Source: Microbulbifer pacificus
GTDB taxonomy: Bacteria; Pseudomonadota; Gammaproteobacteria; Pseudomonadales; Cellvibrionaceae
DNA: 64,000 nucleotides
Reading direction: 5' to 3'
Assembly (NCBI RefSeq): GCF_002959965.1
Contig: NZ_PREV01000026.1
Location: forward strand, 1,402,501 to 1,466,500
The notes beneath the pieces are model-generated. The model worked only from the letters and a program-made list of their open reading frames with translations. It had not been told where the DNA came from and searched no databases. This document shows, piece after piece, positions 28,191 to 36,529 of the stretch. Made by a program: the position numbers and the translations under genes. Positions within the stretch are counted from its first letter, which is position 1, and each line of letters opens with the position of its first letter.

Positions 28191-28421
28191 TCAGAGAAAA
28201 ACCCGCACTTCCCTGCAGCCGATGCCTTTTAACATTTCCACCAGACGTGCCAGATCATCGTCGACGATCGGCTGATCCTGCTCGTCCGCCAGCATCAGCG
28301 ATTTGCCGTTGACCTTGCACAACATCACGAACCACTGGCGCACGTCGCCGGGGTTCTTGCGCAGTTGAACCTCCTCCAGCAGGCCGGACTTAAACTGCTC
28401 GGCAGCCTGACAAATTTTCAT
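28191..28421 (-). CDS. Small conserved-looking protein of unknown function
   Basis: 76 residues starting MKICQAAEQFKSGLLEEVQLRKNPGD and ending DLARLVEMLKGIGCREVRVFL. It looks like a compact alpha/beta protein: strands WFVMLCKVNGKSLML and a terminal REVRVFL around a helix. No family is recognised. The start at 28421 is favoured by AGGA seven bases upstream; the frame is open to 28442. It overlaps the end of the SulP gene by about 30 bases on the same strand, so it is probably translated from the same message and may assist the transporter. Confidence 0.7.
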   Translation of the reverse strand: MKICQAAEQFKSGLLEEVQLRKNPGDVRQWFVMLCKVNGKSLMLADEQDQPIVDDDLARLVEMLKGIGCREVRVFL

Positions 28422-30156
28422 GCTCTGATCCTGAGGGTTCATTAAACTGGGCCAGCGCGGCGGACAGGCTCGGGTAGATCCGGCAGCCCTCGGTCTCCGG
28501 CTGGAAGCCGGCCTTGGCGAGAGTTTTCAGCGGCTGGTACTGGAGATCCGCCAGGCACACCTCCACCCGCGCCTCCGCGCATTTGCGTAAAAAGCCACTC
28601 AGTGCCGACAGTCCGCCAGCGTCGAGGATTGGCACCGCGTCCAGGTACAGCACCACCCCACGCTGCCCCGTGCACAGCGCAGACAGCTCGGCAAAAACCC
28701 GTTCGGCGGCGGCGAAAAACAGCGGCCCGTTGATTTTGAAAACCTTCCAGCCCTCGGGCACGGTGACATCCACCAACCTGGGGTTGCCGCCCACCTCGGT
28801 TACCCGGGTCATCTCGGCGATATTTTTCATAAACAGCAGTGAGGCGAGCACCACACCCGCGGTGATCGCCACCACCATGTCCAGCATCACCGTGAGCACA
28901 AAACACAGGAAAAACACCATCACATCACTGAGCGGTGCGCGGCGCACCAGCCGCAGCGCCTTGGGCGCCTCACTCATATTCCACGCCACGATCACCAGCA
29001 GTGCCGCCATACTTGGCATCGGCAGATAGCCCAGAAGTCTGGACAGAAATACCAGCGCGACCAGTACCACCACAGCGTGAATCATCGCCGCCTGCGGCGA
29101 CTGCGCCCCGGCTTTGACGTTGGCCGCAGAGCGTGCAATGGCGGCGGTTGCAGTGATGCCACCGAAGAAGGGCGCCACCACATTGCCGATCCCCTGTCCC
29201 ATCAATTCACTGTTGGCGCTGTGCTTTCGGCCGGTCATGCCGTCCAGTACCACTGCGCACAGCAGCGACTCGATCGCCCCCAACATGGCGATGGCGAAGG
29301 CCGCAGAAAGCAGGTCCTGCAGCAGCGACCAGCTGAACGTCAGCGCGCGCTCACCCGCCTGTGCACGCGCCCATGGCCATTGGAATTCCGGCAGTAGCGG
29401 CGGAATGCCCGCAGCTTGCGAACCATCGGGCAGGGTGAACTGAAAAGTGGTGTTCACCGTGGCCACGTCGAACCCGCGCTGGTTGAGTGCCATCGCCAGC
29501 AACGTGCCCACCAGTACCGCCGGCAGGTGCGGCGGCAGTGGCGTTCGCAGGCGCGGCCACAGCAGCATCACGCCCAGGGTCACCAACCCCACACACAAAC
29601 TCGCCGGCGCGAAGTCAGGCAGCGCCTGCAGCAGCAACAGCACCTTGCCGGCGAAGCTGTGTGGCATCTCCGCAATATCCAGCCCTGTGAAATCTTTCAG
29701 CTGCAGCACCGCAATGACCACCGCGATCCCTGCGGTGAAGCCGAGGGTTACCGACTCGGGGATGTATTGGATGTAACGCCCGAGGCGCATCAGTGCCATC
29801 AGCATCTGCATGGCGCCGGCGAGAATACTGGCAATCAGCAGCCCGGCGAGCCCGTACTGCTGCACCACCGGCACCAGGATGACCACAAACGCGGCGGTCG
29901 GTCCGGAGACGCTGTAGCGGGAACCGCCCAGCAGAGGGATCAGGAAACCGGCAATAAACGCGCTGTACAGGCCGTACTGCGGTGCCACCCCGCAGGCGAT
30001 CGCCAGCGCCATCGACAGCGGGATGGCGATGATGCCCACGGTGATACCGGCGATCAGGTCCCTGGCGAATCTGGCGCGGTCATAGCGAGATTCACTCAGC
30101 ACTTCCCGCAGCGCATGTCCCAGACGCAGGGAAAACAGATGTCTGCGGTGTGCCAT
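28390..30156 (-). CDS. SulP family anion transporter with STAS domain
   Basis: 588 residues. The N-terminal part has 10 or more hydrophobic helices beginning with the SulP signature RDLIAGITVGIIAIPLSMALAIA and GLYSAFIAGFLIPLLGGSRYSVSGPTAA. The C-terminal 110 residues form a STAS domain (VFKINGPLFFAAAERVF, YLDAVPILDAGGLSALSGF). Members carry sulfate, bicarbonate or dicarboxylates; the substrate is not deducible here. It is divergent from a ribbon-helix-helix gene with a perfect palindrome in the shared promoter. Confidence 0.92.
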   Translation of the reverse strand: MAHRRHLFSLRLGHALREVLSESRYDRARFARDLIAGITVGIIAIPLSMALAIACGVAPQYGLYSAFIAGFLIPLLGGSRYSVSGPTAAFVVILVPVVQQYGLAGLLIASILAGAMQMLMALMRLGRYIQYIPESVTLGFTAGIAVVIAVLQLKDFTGLDIAEMPHSFAGKVLLLLQALPDFAPASLCVGLVTLGVMLLWPRLRTPLPPHLPAVLVGTLLAMALNQRGFDVATVNTTFQFTLPDGSQAAGIPPLLPEFQWPWARAQAGERALTFSWSLLQDLLSAAFAIAMLGAIESLLCAVVLDGMTGRKHSANSELMGQGIGNVVAPFFGGITATAAIARSAANVKAGAQSPQAAMIHAVVVLVALVFLSRLLGYLPMPSMAALLVIVAWNMSEAPKALRLVRRAPLSDVMVFFLCFVLTVMLDMVVAITAGVVLASLLFMKNIAEMTRVTEVGGNPRLVDVTVPEGWKVFKINGPLFFAAAERVFAELSALCTGQRGVVLYLDAVPILDAGGLSALSGFLRKCAEARVEVCLADLQYQPLKTLAKAGFQPETEGCRIYPSLSAALAQFNEPSGSEHENLSGCRAV

Positions 30157-30229
30157 AGCGAGCGATCCCCGGGGTGTCGATTGAGGGTGAACAAGATGTG
30201 TATTATCCTCCCATCAAATACACCTTCAA

Positions 30230-30246
30230 TGTTAATTTGATTAACA
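30230..30246. promoter_or_regulatory. Perfect palindrome, candidate operator
   Basis: TGTTAAT-TTG-ATTAACA, two perfect 7-base arms with a 3-base centre, 26 bases before the ATG of the ribbon-helix-helix gene and 74 bases before sulP. Its position suggests binding by that small regulator, repressing both genes. This is inference from placement. Confidence 0.6.
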
Positions 30247-30271
30247 TACAGACAACCTTACAGACGCCGCC

Positions 30272-30460
30272 ATGGAAAACCGCACCGCCAGACTGACGCT
30301 GCTGATCGACCCGAAAAAGAAAGCCATGTTTGAAAAGCTGTGCGCCGCCGAAGACGTCACGCCCTCCCAGAAGGTACGCCAGTTCATCCGCGAATATATC
30401 GAGGCGCGACTCGGCACCGAGTGGCGCGAACAGGTGTTTGATGACGACCACAGGCGCTGA
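30272..30460 (+). CDS. CopG-like ribbon-helix-helix protein
   Basis: 62 residues: a short strand TARLTLLIDPKKK, then two helices (AMFEKLCAAEDVTPSQKVRQFIREYIEARL), the whole ribbon-helix-helix fold. Such proteins bind DNA as dimers through the strand. No partner toxin gene is adjacent, so an antitoxin role is unlikely. It is divergent from sulP with a palindrome between them, which suggests autoregulation and control of sulP. Confidence 0.8.
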   Translation: MENRTARLTLLIDPKKKAMFEKLCAAEDVTPSQKVRQFIREYIEARLGTEWREQVFDDDHRR

Positions 30461-30554
30461 TTCGCAACGCCGTACCACCCCCGTCGTTCAGGCGAGGTTT
30501 CTCGACGACCGCCAACCGCGTTAGCATAGCGCCCCACGCCAATGGAGCGCCCCC

Positions 30555-31553
30555 ATGACCGATTTCGTGAATGTCGATTCACACCCTTACGACACCCTCA
30601 CTCCCGACCGGGTGATCGACTGCGTGGAGAGTGTCGGCCTGCTGTCGGATGCGCGTATCTTTCCCCTCAACAGCTACGAAAACCGCGTATACCAGGTGGG
30701 TATTGACGACGGGCAGCCGCTGATCGCCAAGTTCTACCGCCCCGGGCGCTGGAGCGACGAGCAGATTATTGAAGAGCACGCATTCGCCCTCGAACTGGCG
30801 GCTGCGGAAATTCCGGTGGTGGCACCGCTCGAGTACAACGGCAGCACCCTGCATGAGGCCCACGGCTTCCGCTTTGCACTGTTTCCCCGTCGCGGCGGGC
30901 ACCAGCTGGAGCTGGACAATTTCGAACACCTGGAGCAGGTGGGCACCATGCTCGGGCGTATTCACGCCGTCGGCGCCGCACGCCCGTTCAAGTATCGCCG
31001 CACCCTGAGTTTGCAGACCTTCGCCCGCGACAGCCGCGACTTTATTCTCAACGGCAATTTCCTGCCGCGGGAGAATATCGACGCCTACGCGACCGTGACC
31101 GAACACCTGATCGAGCGCATCGCGCCGCTGTTCGAGCGGGACTGGACCACCCTGCGCCTGCACGGGGACTGCCACAGCGGCAACTTCCTGTGGCGCGACG
31201 ACACCCCCTGGTTTGTGGATCTCGACGACTGCATCCAGGGACCGGCGATTCAGGATATCTGGATGCTGATCTCCGGTAATCGCGCGGAGCAGACCGCCTA
31301 CCTCGACGCGGTGGTGGAAGGCTATGAGACCTTTTATGCTTTCGACCCGCAGCAACTGCAGTTGATCGAGCCCCTGCGCTGCCTGCGACAGATGCACCAC
31401 GCGGCATGGCTGGCGCGGCGCTGGCAGGATCCGGCGTTTCCGCGCGCCTTCCCCTGGTTCAATACCCCGCGCTACTGGGCGGAACACATTCTGGCACTGC
31501 GCGAGCAGCAGGCCATGCTGAACGAACCGCCGCTGACCCTCGGCGCGGTGTAA
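30555..31553 (+). CDS. srkA: Stress response serine/threonine protein kinase SrkA
   Basis: 332 residues of the RdoA/YihE family, a eukaryotic-like kinase fold related to choline kinases that protects cells during envelope or oxidative stress in E. coli. Key features are LNSYENRVYQVG, the ATP-site lysine in LIAKFYRPGRW, the catalytic loop LHGDCHSGNFLW near residue 203 and the metal site FVDLDDC. It is followed 26 bases later by cysE, so the two may share a transcript. Confidence 0.93.
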   Translation: MTDFVNVDSHPYDTLTPDRVIDCVESVGLLSDARIFPLNSYENRVYQVGIDDGQPLIAKFYRPGRWSDEQIIEEHAFALELAAAEIPVVAPLEYNGSTLHEAHGFRFALFPRRGGHQLELDNFEHLEQVGTMLGRIHAVGAARPFKYRRTLSLQTFARDSRDFILNGNFLPRENIDAYATVTEHLIERIAPLFERDWTTLRLHGDCHSGNFLWRDDTPWFVDLDDCIQGPAIQDIWMLISGNRAEQTAYLDAVVEGYETFYAFDPQQLQLIEPLRCLRQMHHAAWLARRWQDPAFPRAFPWFNTPRYWAEHILALREQQAMLNEPPLTLGAV

Positions 31554-31579
31554 GCGACACAAAAGGAAGAGGTGCAAAA

Positions 31580-32398
31580 ATGGAAAGCGTCAAAGTCCGG
31601 GCGGAAACAGATACCCTGTGGCAGCGCATCCGCGCCGATGTGGCGGTGCAGGTCGAGCGCGAGCCGATTCTCGCCAGCTTTCTGCACGCCACCATCCTCA
31701 ATCACTCGACACTGGAAGCGGCGCTGAGCTTCCACCTGGCCAACAAGCTCGACAGCCCGGTGGCGCCGGCGCTGTTGATCCGCGAAGTCATCGACGAGGC
31801 GCTGGAGGCGGACCCGAATATCGGCGCGGCCGCGCGCGCGGACCTGACCGCCGTCGATCAACGCGACAGCGCCTGCCACTCCCTCTACGAACCCTTTCTG
31901 TTCTTCAAGGGCTTCCACGCATTGCAGGCCTGGCGCGTGGCGCACTGGCTGTGGCAGCAAAACCGTCGTTCGCTGTCGCTGTTTATCCAGCACCGCATCT
32001 CGGTGGTATTCGGAGTAGACATTCACCCGGCGGCGCAGCTGGGCCAGGGCATTTTGCTGGACCACGCCACCGGCATCGTCATCGGTGAAACCGCGGTGGT
32101 GGAAGATAACGTATCCATCATGCAGTCGGTGACTCTCGGCGGCACCGGCAAGGAATCCGGCGACCGCCACCCAAAGGTGCGCTGCGGTGTATTGATCGGC
32201 GCCGGCAGCAAGATCCTCGGCAACATCGAAATCGGCCGCTGCTCGCAAATCGCCTCCGGCAGCGTGGTGCTGAAAGCGGTACCGGAGAAATCCCTGGTGG
32301 CCGGCGTGCCGGCCAAAGTGATCGGCACCGCCAGCTGCGAACAACCCGCGCTGTCCATGGATCAATGCGCACTGTCGCAGGTGGATCAATCGGGCTGA
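31580..32398 (+). CDS. cysE: Serine O-acetyltransferase
   Basis: Acetylates serine with acetyl-CoA, the first step of cysteine synthesis. 272 residues. Residues up to about 140 are the helical SATase domain (LWQRIRADV, DPNIGAAARADL); the rest is the left-handed beta helix of hexapeptide repeats with DIHPAAQLGQGILLDHATGIVIGE and GGTGKESGDRHPKV, which contains the active-site His residues. The start at 31580 follows AGGAAGAGG. The frame runs back into srkA but that part is not homologous. Confidence 0.95.
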   Translation: MESVKVRAETDTLWQRIRADVAVQVEREPILASFLHATILNHSTLEAALSFHLANKLDSPVAPALLIREVIDEALEADPNIGAAARADLTAVDQRDSACHSLYEPFLFFKGFHALQAWRVAHWLWQQNRRSLSLFIQHRISVVFGVDIHPAAQLGQGILLDHATGIVIGETAVVEDNVSIMQSVTLGGTGKESGDRHPKVRCGVLIGAGSKILGNIEIGRCSQIASGSVVLKAVPEKSLVAGVPAKVIGTASCEQPALSMDQCALSQVDQSG

Positions 32399-32461
32399 TT
32401 CTGCTGTCACAGGATGCGAACAAAAAGATACGCCGGGCAACGGCGGGACTATCCTGTAACC

Positions 32462-33325
32462 ATGAAATACAGTCTCAGCGCCAAAAACCTCGTATGCCGC
32501 AACCTGGAAAACAAAGCCGGGTATTGCGCCGACCTGCTCAACCCGAAACAGAGCAAGGAAATTACCGGACTACTGCGCACCGACAGCGGCCTGCTTTCCA
32601 CCCGCTTCAACCAGGTGATCAGTAACGCGGTGATGCAACCGCGTATCCTGCAGCGATTCGTGGTGGATTATTTCGCCGAGCGCCACAGCCCTTTCTCCCT
32701 GTGGCACTGTGCCAGCAAGCCCCTGGACGACGCGGAACTGGCGGAGCTCAACCTGACCCGCCAGGCGCCGGTCATTGCGATGGCGGCAGAAGTGAAGCAG
32801 CTCGCCACCGATGAAAAGAAACCGGACGGGCTCGAAATCAAGGCTGTGCACACCGCGGAAGAGTTGCTGGCCTACGGCGATCTGGTGGCGGAAATGCAGC
32901 GCTGTCCGCGGGAAACTGCTCAGATAAAAAAATTCTATCACCAGCTCGCCGAGCTGCCGGAGCACAAGCACAGCCGCCTCAAGTATTTCCTCGGTGAATT
33001 CCAGGGCGCGCCCGCCGCCACCGGCTGTCTGTTTTCCTCCGCCGATGCCCTCGGCTTCTACGACCTCGGCACCCTGTCCGACTACCGCGGTCGCGGTATC
33101 GGCAGCACCATGGTGCAGCATCTGATCAACGAGGTACTGCACAGCCATCACAAGCACGCAGTGGCCCTGGTGGGCGAGGAACAGCAGGACATCTGGCTGA
33201 ATGCCGGCTTCTACGCCGTCGGCGAAGTCGCCCGCTACGATTTCATCCCCGAACGCGGCGGCGCCCACATCAGTAACGCCGATACAGAGAACAAACTCCT
33301 CGACGACGACCGCCAGAGCGCCTGA
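32462..33325 (+). CDS. GNAT family N-acetyltransferase
   Basis: 287 residues. The C-terminal half (from about residue 120) is a Gcn5-type fold with the acetyl-CoA loop LSDYRGRGIGSTMVQHLINEV and a terminal WLNAGFYAVGEVARYDF. The N-terminal 110 residues (LVCRNLENKAGYCADLLN) are not recognised. The ribosome binding site is weak. Substrate is unknown. It follows cysE by 63 bases on the same strand. Confidence 0.8.
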   Translation: MKYSLSAKNLVCRNLENKAGYCADLLNPKQSKEITGLLRTDSGLLSTRFNQVISNAVMQPRILQRFVVDYFAERHSPFSLWHCASKPLDDAELAELNLTRQAPVIAMAAEVKQLATDEKKPDGLEIKAVHTAEELLAYGDLVAEMQRCPRETAQIKKFYHQLAELPEHKHSRLKYFLGEFQGAPAATGCLFSSADALGFYDLGTLSDYRGRGIGSTMVQHLINEVLHSHHKHAVALVGEEQQDIWLNAGFYAVGEVARYDFIPERGGAHISNADTENKLLDDDRQSA

Positions 33326-33346
33326 CCCCAGCCCCGTCGAATCTCA

Positions 33347-34303
33347 TCAGGCGCGATCGATGGGAAACGCAATCACCTCATCGATGCGGCTCGCCCCACT
33401 GGCCAGCATCAGCAGACGGTCAAACCCCAGCGCCACCCCGGCGCAGTCCGGCAGGCCCGACTCCAGTGCCTGCACCAGACGCTCCTCATACGGATACACC
33501 GGCTTGCCGCTGTCCTCCCGATAGCGGTGATCCGCTTCAAAACGCCGCTGCTGCTCCGGCGCATCCGTCAGCTCCCAGTAACCGTTCGCCAGCTCCATAC
33601 CCTTCACATACGCCTCAAAGCGCCGCGCCACCGGCACCCCCAGCTCGTCCTCCTCCACCCGTGCCAGCGCCGCCTGGGTCGCCGGAAAATCGTACACCAG
33701 CGTAATCCCATCACCCATGATCGGCTCGATGTGATGGCTCATCAGCAGGTCCAGACACTCATCCCGCCCCGCCGGCTCAAACGACAACTCCAGCACCCGC
33801 GCCACCGCCTCCCGCAGCTCCTCGAACGGCGCCCGATGCGGGTCCACCCCGACATGCTGCAAAAACAGCGCGCGGTAACTGTAGGAATGCACCTGCGGAA
33901 TCTTCAGTACCCACGACAGCAACTCCCCCACCTCGATCATCAGGCGGTGGTCATCCCACCCCACCCGGTACCACTCCAGCATCGAAAACTCGGGATTGTG
34001 CCGCCCGCCGGCCTCGCCGTTGCGAAACGCCTTGCCGAGGTAGTAACAATCCCCAATCCCCGCCGCTACAAGACGCTTCAACCCAAACTCCGGACTCGTC
34101 GCCATATACGCCGGTTCGCCACTGCAGTTGGCAGCAATCGAATCGATATGCGGGTCACTGGTCGCGCGCCGGGAAAGGATCGGCACATCCATCTCCAGCA
34201 CCTGGCGCTCACTGAAAAAGCGGCGGATATCCGCAAGCAGGGCAGCGCGGCGGCGGAGATTGTCGAGGGAGGCAGTAGGCTGCCAGGAGGAAGTTTCAGA
34301 CAT
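33347..34303 (-). CDS. epmA: EF-P beta-lysine ligase EpmA
   Basis: Class II lysyl-tRNA synthetase paralogue (also called GenX, PoxA or YjeA) that attaches beta-lysine to EF-P. 318 residues, lacking the anticodon-binding domain of LysRS, as the family does. Motif 2 is FRNGEAGGRHNPEFSMLEWYR, and motif 3 is GVALGFDRLLML at the C-terminus. It shares the locus with its substrate EF-P and with EpmB, the enzyme that makes beta-lysine, so the full modification pathway is present. Confidence 0.96.
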   Translation of the reverse strand: MSETSSWQPTASLDNLRRRAALLADIRRFFSERQVLEMDVPILSRRATSDPHIDSIAANCSGEPAYMATSPEFGLKRLVAAGIGDCYYLGKAFRNGEAGGRHNPEFSMLEWYRVGWDDHRLMIEVGELLSWVLKIPQVHSYSYRALFLQHVGVDPHRAPFEELREAVARVLELSFEPAGRDECLDLLMSHHIEPIMGDGITLVYDFPATQAALARVEEDELGVPVARRFEAYVKGMELANGYWELTDAPEQQRRFEADHRYREDSGKPVYPYEERLVQALESGLPDCAGVALGFDRLLMLASGASRIDEVIAFPIDRA

Positions 34304-34371
34304 GCAAAAAAATCCAAAAGTCTGGATGCGGATTCATTTTAGTTGCCGACTGGCACAAACCGGGACGTGAA

Positions 34372-34512
34372 GGCAGAGTGCTGGGGGCGGATTTTTCAGG
34401 AGCGTCGCAAACAGGGCCGAAGGCGCCGCGTTGAAGCGGCCGGACACTTTGCGCCGCAGCGCCCAGGGATGGGTTCACAGCGGTCCTGAAAACCCGCTCC
34501 CAGTGCTATGCC
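34372..34512 (+). repeat. Covarying stem-loop element, copy 9 (with insertion)
   Basis: Fills the epmA-efp gap (34304-34607). Outer arms GGCAGAGTGCTGGGGGCGG and its near-complement. The main inner hairpin keeps its CGCAAA/TTTGCG stem, but its loop is expanded by about 35 bases containing GCGCCGCGTTGAAGCGGCC. That insert is shared with copy 10. The CCCA-GGGA-TGGG hairpin is kept. Confidence 0.85.
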
Positions 34513-34607
34513 GCCACCGGGGTTGCCAAGCAAGTACCACGGATCCCCAAAAGACAAAGGGCGGATACCAGAAGTACCCGCCCCCAAAAAAGTAAAACCG
34601 AATGAGA

Positions 34608-35180
34608 TCAGTCTTCTTTGGCGCGACCGAGGTATTCCGCAGAACGGGTATCCACCTTGATCAGATCGCCAATTTCCAGGAACAGCGGCACCTTCACCAC
34701 CGCACCGGTCACCAGCGTCGCCGGCTTGTTACCACCCTGCGCCGTATCACCGCGCACACCCGGATCCGTCTCCGCAATCTCCAGAATCACATGGTTCGGC
34801 GGCGTCACCGCCAGCGGCGCACCGTTGTACAGGGTCACAGTGCAGATATCCTGCTCCTTCAGCCACTTGGCCGCATCACCCACCGTATTCACATCGGCCT
34901 GATGCTGCTCAAACGACTCCGGCTCCATGAAGTGATAGAACTCACCATCGTTGTAGAGATATTCCATCTCACGGTCCATCACATCCGCGGACTCCAGGCT
35001 CTCGCCGGAGCGGAAGGTACGCTCCCACACACGACCCGTCTTCAGGTTGCGCAGCTTCACACGGTTGAAAGCCTGGCCCTTACCGGGCTTCACGAACTCA
35101 TTCTCCACAATGGAGCAGGGGTCGCCGTCCAGCATCACCTTCAGACCGCCTTTGAATTCGTTAGTGGAATAACTAGCCAT
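34608..35180 (-). CDS. efp: Elongation factor P
   Basis: Relieves ribosome stalling at polyproline. 190 residues, three beta domains. The loop that receives beta-lysine is intact: [11 protein letters not shown] with Lys34, the residue modified by EpmA. The C-terminal domain has the signature [26 protein letters not shown]. Upstream it is divergent from epmB; downstream lie copy 9 of the repeat family and epmA. Confidence 0.97.
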   Translation of the reverse strand: MASYSTNEFKGGLKVMLDGDPCSIVENEFVKPGKGQAFNRVKLRNLKTGRVWERTFRSGESLESADVMDREMEYLYNDGEFYHFMEPESFEQHQADVNTVGDAAKWLKEQDICTVTLYNGAPLAVTPPNHVILEIAETDPGVRGDTAQGGNKPATLVTGAVVKVPLFLEIGDLIKVDTRSAEYLGRAKED

Positions 35181-35310
35181 GGGTTCCTCGAAATATCAGC
35201 ATTCTGCCGTCAGATTGATTAAACTTCGCGCGCCCCACACCGGGTCAGACCAGTAAAGATACCCGTCACAAAAGCAGTACCGCCGCCGACCGCGCCAAAA
35301 ATAGCCGCCT

Positions 35311-36360
35311 ATGATACAGCACCCCCAGCCCACCCGTGAAATCCGTCCTGTCGAAATCGCCCGCGAGGGCGGCGCCGATCCCCAGCCGCATCGCTGGCAG
35401 GACGAAATGGCCGACCTGGTCACCGATCCACAGGAATTGCTCGCGCTGCTGCAACTGACCCCCGAACAACTGCCACAGTTAAGCGCCGCGTCCCGGCTGT
35501 TCCAGCTGCGCGTACCGCGCCCGCTGCTGGGCCGTATCGAGCGCGGCAATCCGCGCGACCCCATACTGCTGCAAGTATTGCCCACTGGCGCCGAGCTGCA
35601 GCCCACCCCAGGTTTCAGCGACGATCCGCTGGAAGAGGCCAATGCCAATCCGGTGCCGGGTGTCGTACACAAATATCGCGGCCGCCTGCTGCTGATTGCC
35701 GCCGGTCAGTGCGCGGTCAACTGCCGCTACTGCTTCCGCCGCGCCTTCCCCTACGGTGACAATCACCTGAACCGGGCTCAGTGGCAGCAGGCACTGGACT
35801 ATATCCGCAGTCAGCAGGACCTGCGTGAAGTGATTCTGAGCGGCGGCGACCCACTGGTGATGGGCGATCGCCAGCTCGCGTGGCTCGCCGGTGAACTGGC
35901 GCAGATCCCGCAACTCGACAAACTGCGCATCCACACCCGCCTGCCGGTCGTCGCGCCGTCCAGGGTGAACGACGAACTTCTCGCCTGGTTCGCCGGCAGT
36001 CGCCTGAAACCCGTGCTGGTACTCCACTGCAACCACGCCAACGAAATCGATACCGACGTGCGCACCGCCCTCGGCCGACTCAGGGCCGCAGGCGTTACCC
36101 TGCTGAACCAGTCGGTGTTATTGAAAGAGGTGAACGACAACGAGGACACCCTGGCGGAGCTGTCGGAAGCCCTGTTCGACAGCGGCGTGCTGCCCTATTA
36201 CCTGCATCAGCTGGACCGGGTACAGGGCGCGGCGCACTTCGAGGTAAGCGACGATCGCGCGCGCGCACTGGTGGAAAGCCTGCGCCAGCGCCTGCCCGGT
36301 TATCTGGTACCAAAACTGGTGCGCGAGGTCCCCGCGGAAAAATCCAAAACCCCTCTGTGA
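35311..36360 (+). CDS. epmB: EF-P beta-lysylation protein EpmB (lysine 2,3-aminomutase)
   Basis: Radical SAM/PLP enzyme converting alpha-lysine to beta-lysine for EF-P. 349 residues. The radical SAM cysteines are in CAVNCRYCFRR near residue 133; the preceding HKYRGRLLLIAAGQ and following LSGGDPLVM are typical. The C-terminal YYLHQLDRVQGAAHFEV is the aminomutase substrate region. It lacks the extra C-terminal segment of catabolic KamA, consistent with EpmB. Divergent from efp. Confidence 0.96.
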   Translation: MIQHPQPTREIRPVEIAREGGADPQPHRWQDEMADLVTDPQELLALLQLTPEQLPQLSAASRLFQLRVPRPLLGRIERGNPRDPILLQVLPTGAELQPTPGFSDDPLEEANANPVPGVVHKYRGRLLLIAAGQCAVNCRYCFRRAFPYGDNHLNRAQWQQALDYIRSQQDLREVILSGGDPLVMGDRQLAWLAGELAQIPQLDKLRIHTRLPVVAPSRVNDELLAWFAGSRLKPVLVLHCNHANEIDTDVRTALGRLRAAGVTLLNQSVLLKEVNDNEDTLAELSEALFDSGVLPYYLHQLDRVQGAAHFEVSDDRARALVESLRQRLPGYLVPKLVREVPAEKSKTPL

Positions 36361-36529
36361 AGCACCCCGAAGGGCTAGCCCCAAGGAGCTAATTCACACG
36401 CAGTTTCGGAATTTTACGAACATTTTTCGCGATTTAACGCACACTTTCGTCGCATTTCCCTTTGACCGCTGTTGTCTGCTTCGGGGCGCTCCGTATACTG
36501 AAAGCACATAACACCCCGGTTACGCCACG

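Noticed and set aside
30272..30460. Antitoxin of a toxin-antitoxin pair
   Set aside because: The ribbon-helix-helix protein has no adjacent toxin gene; its neighbours are sulP and srkA.
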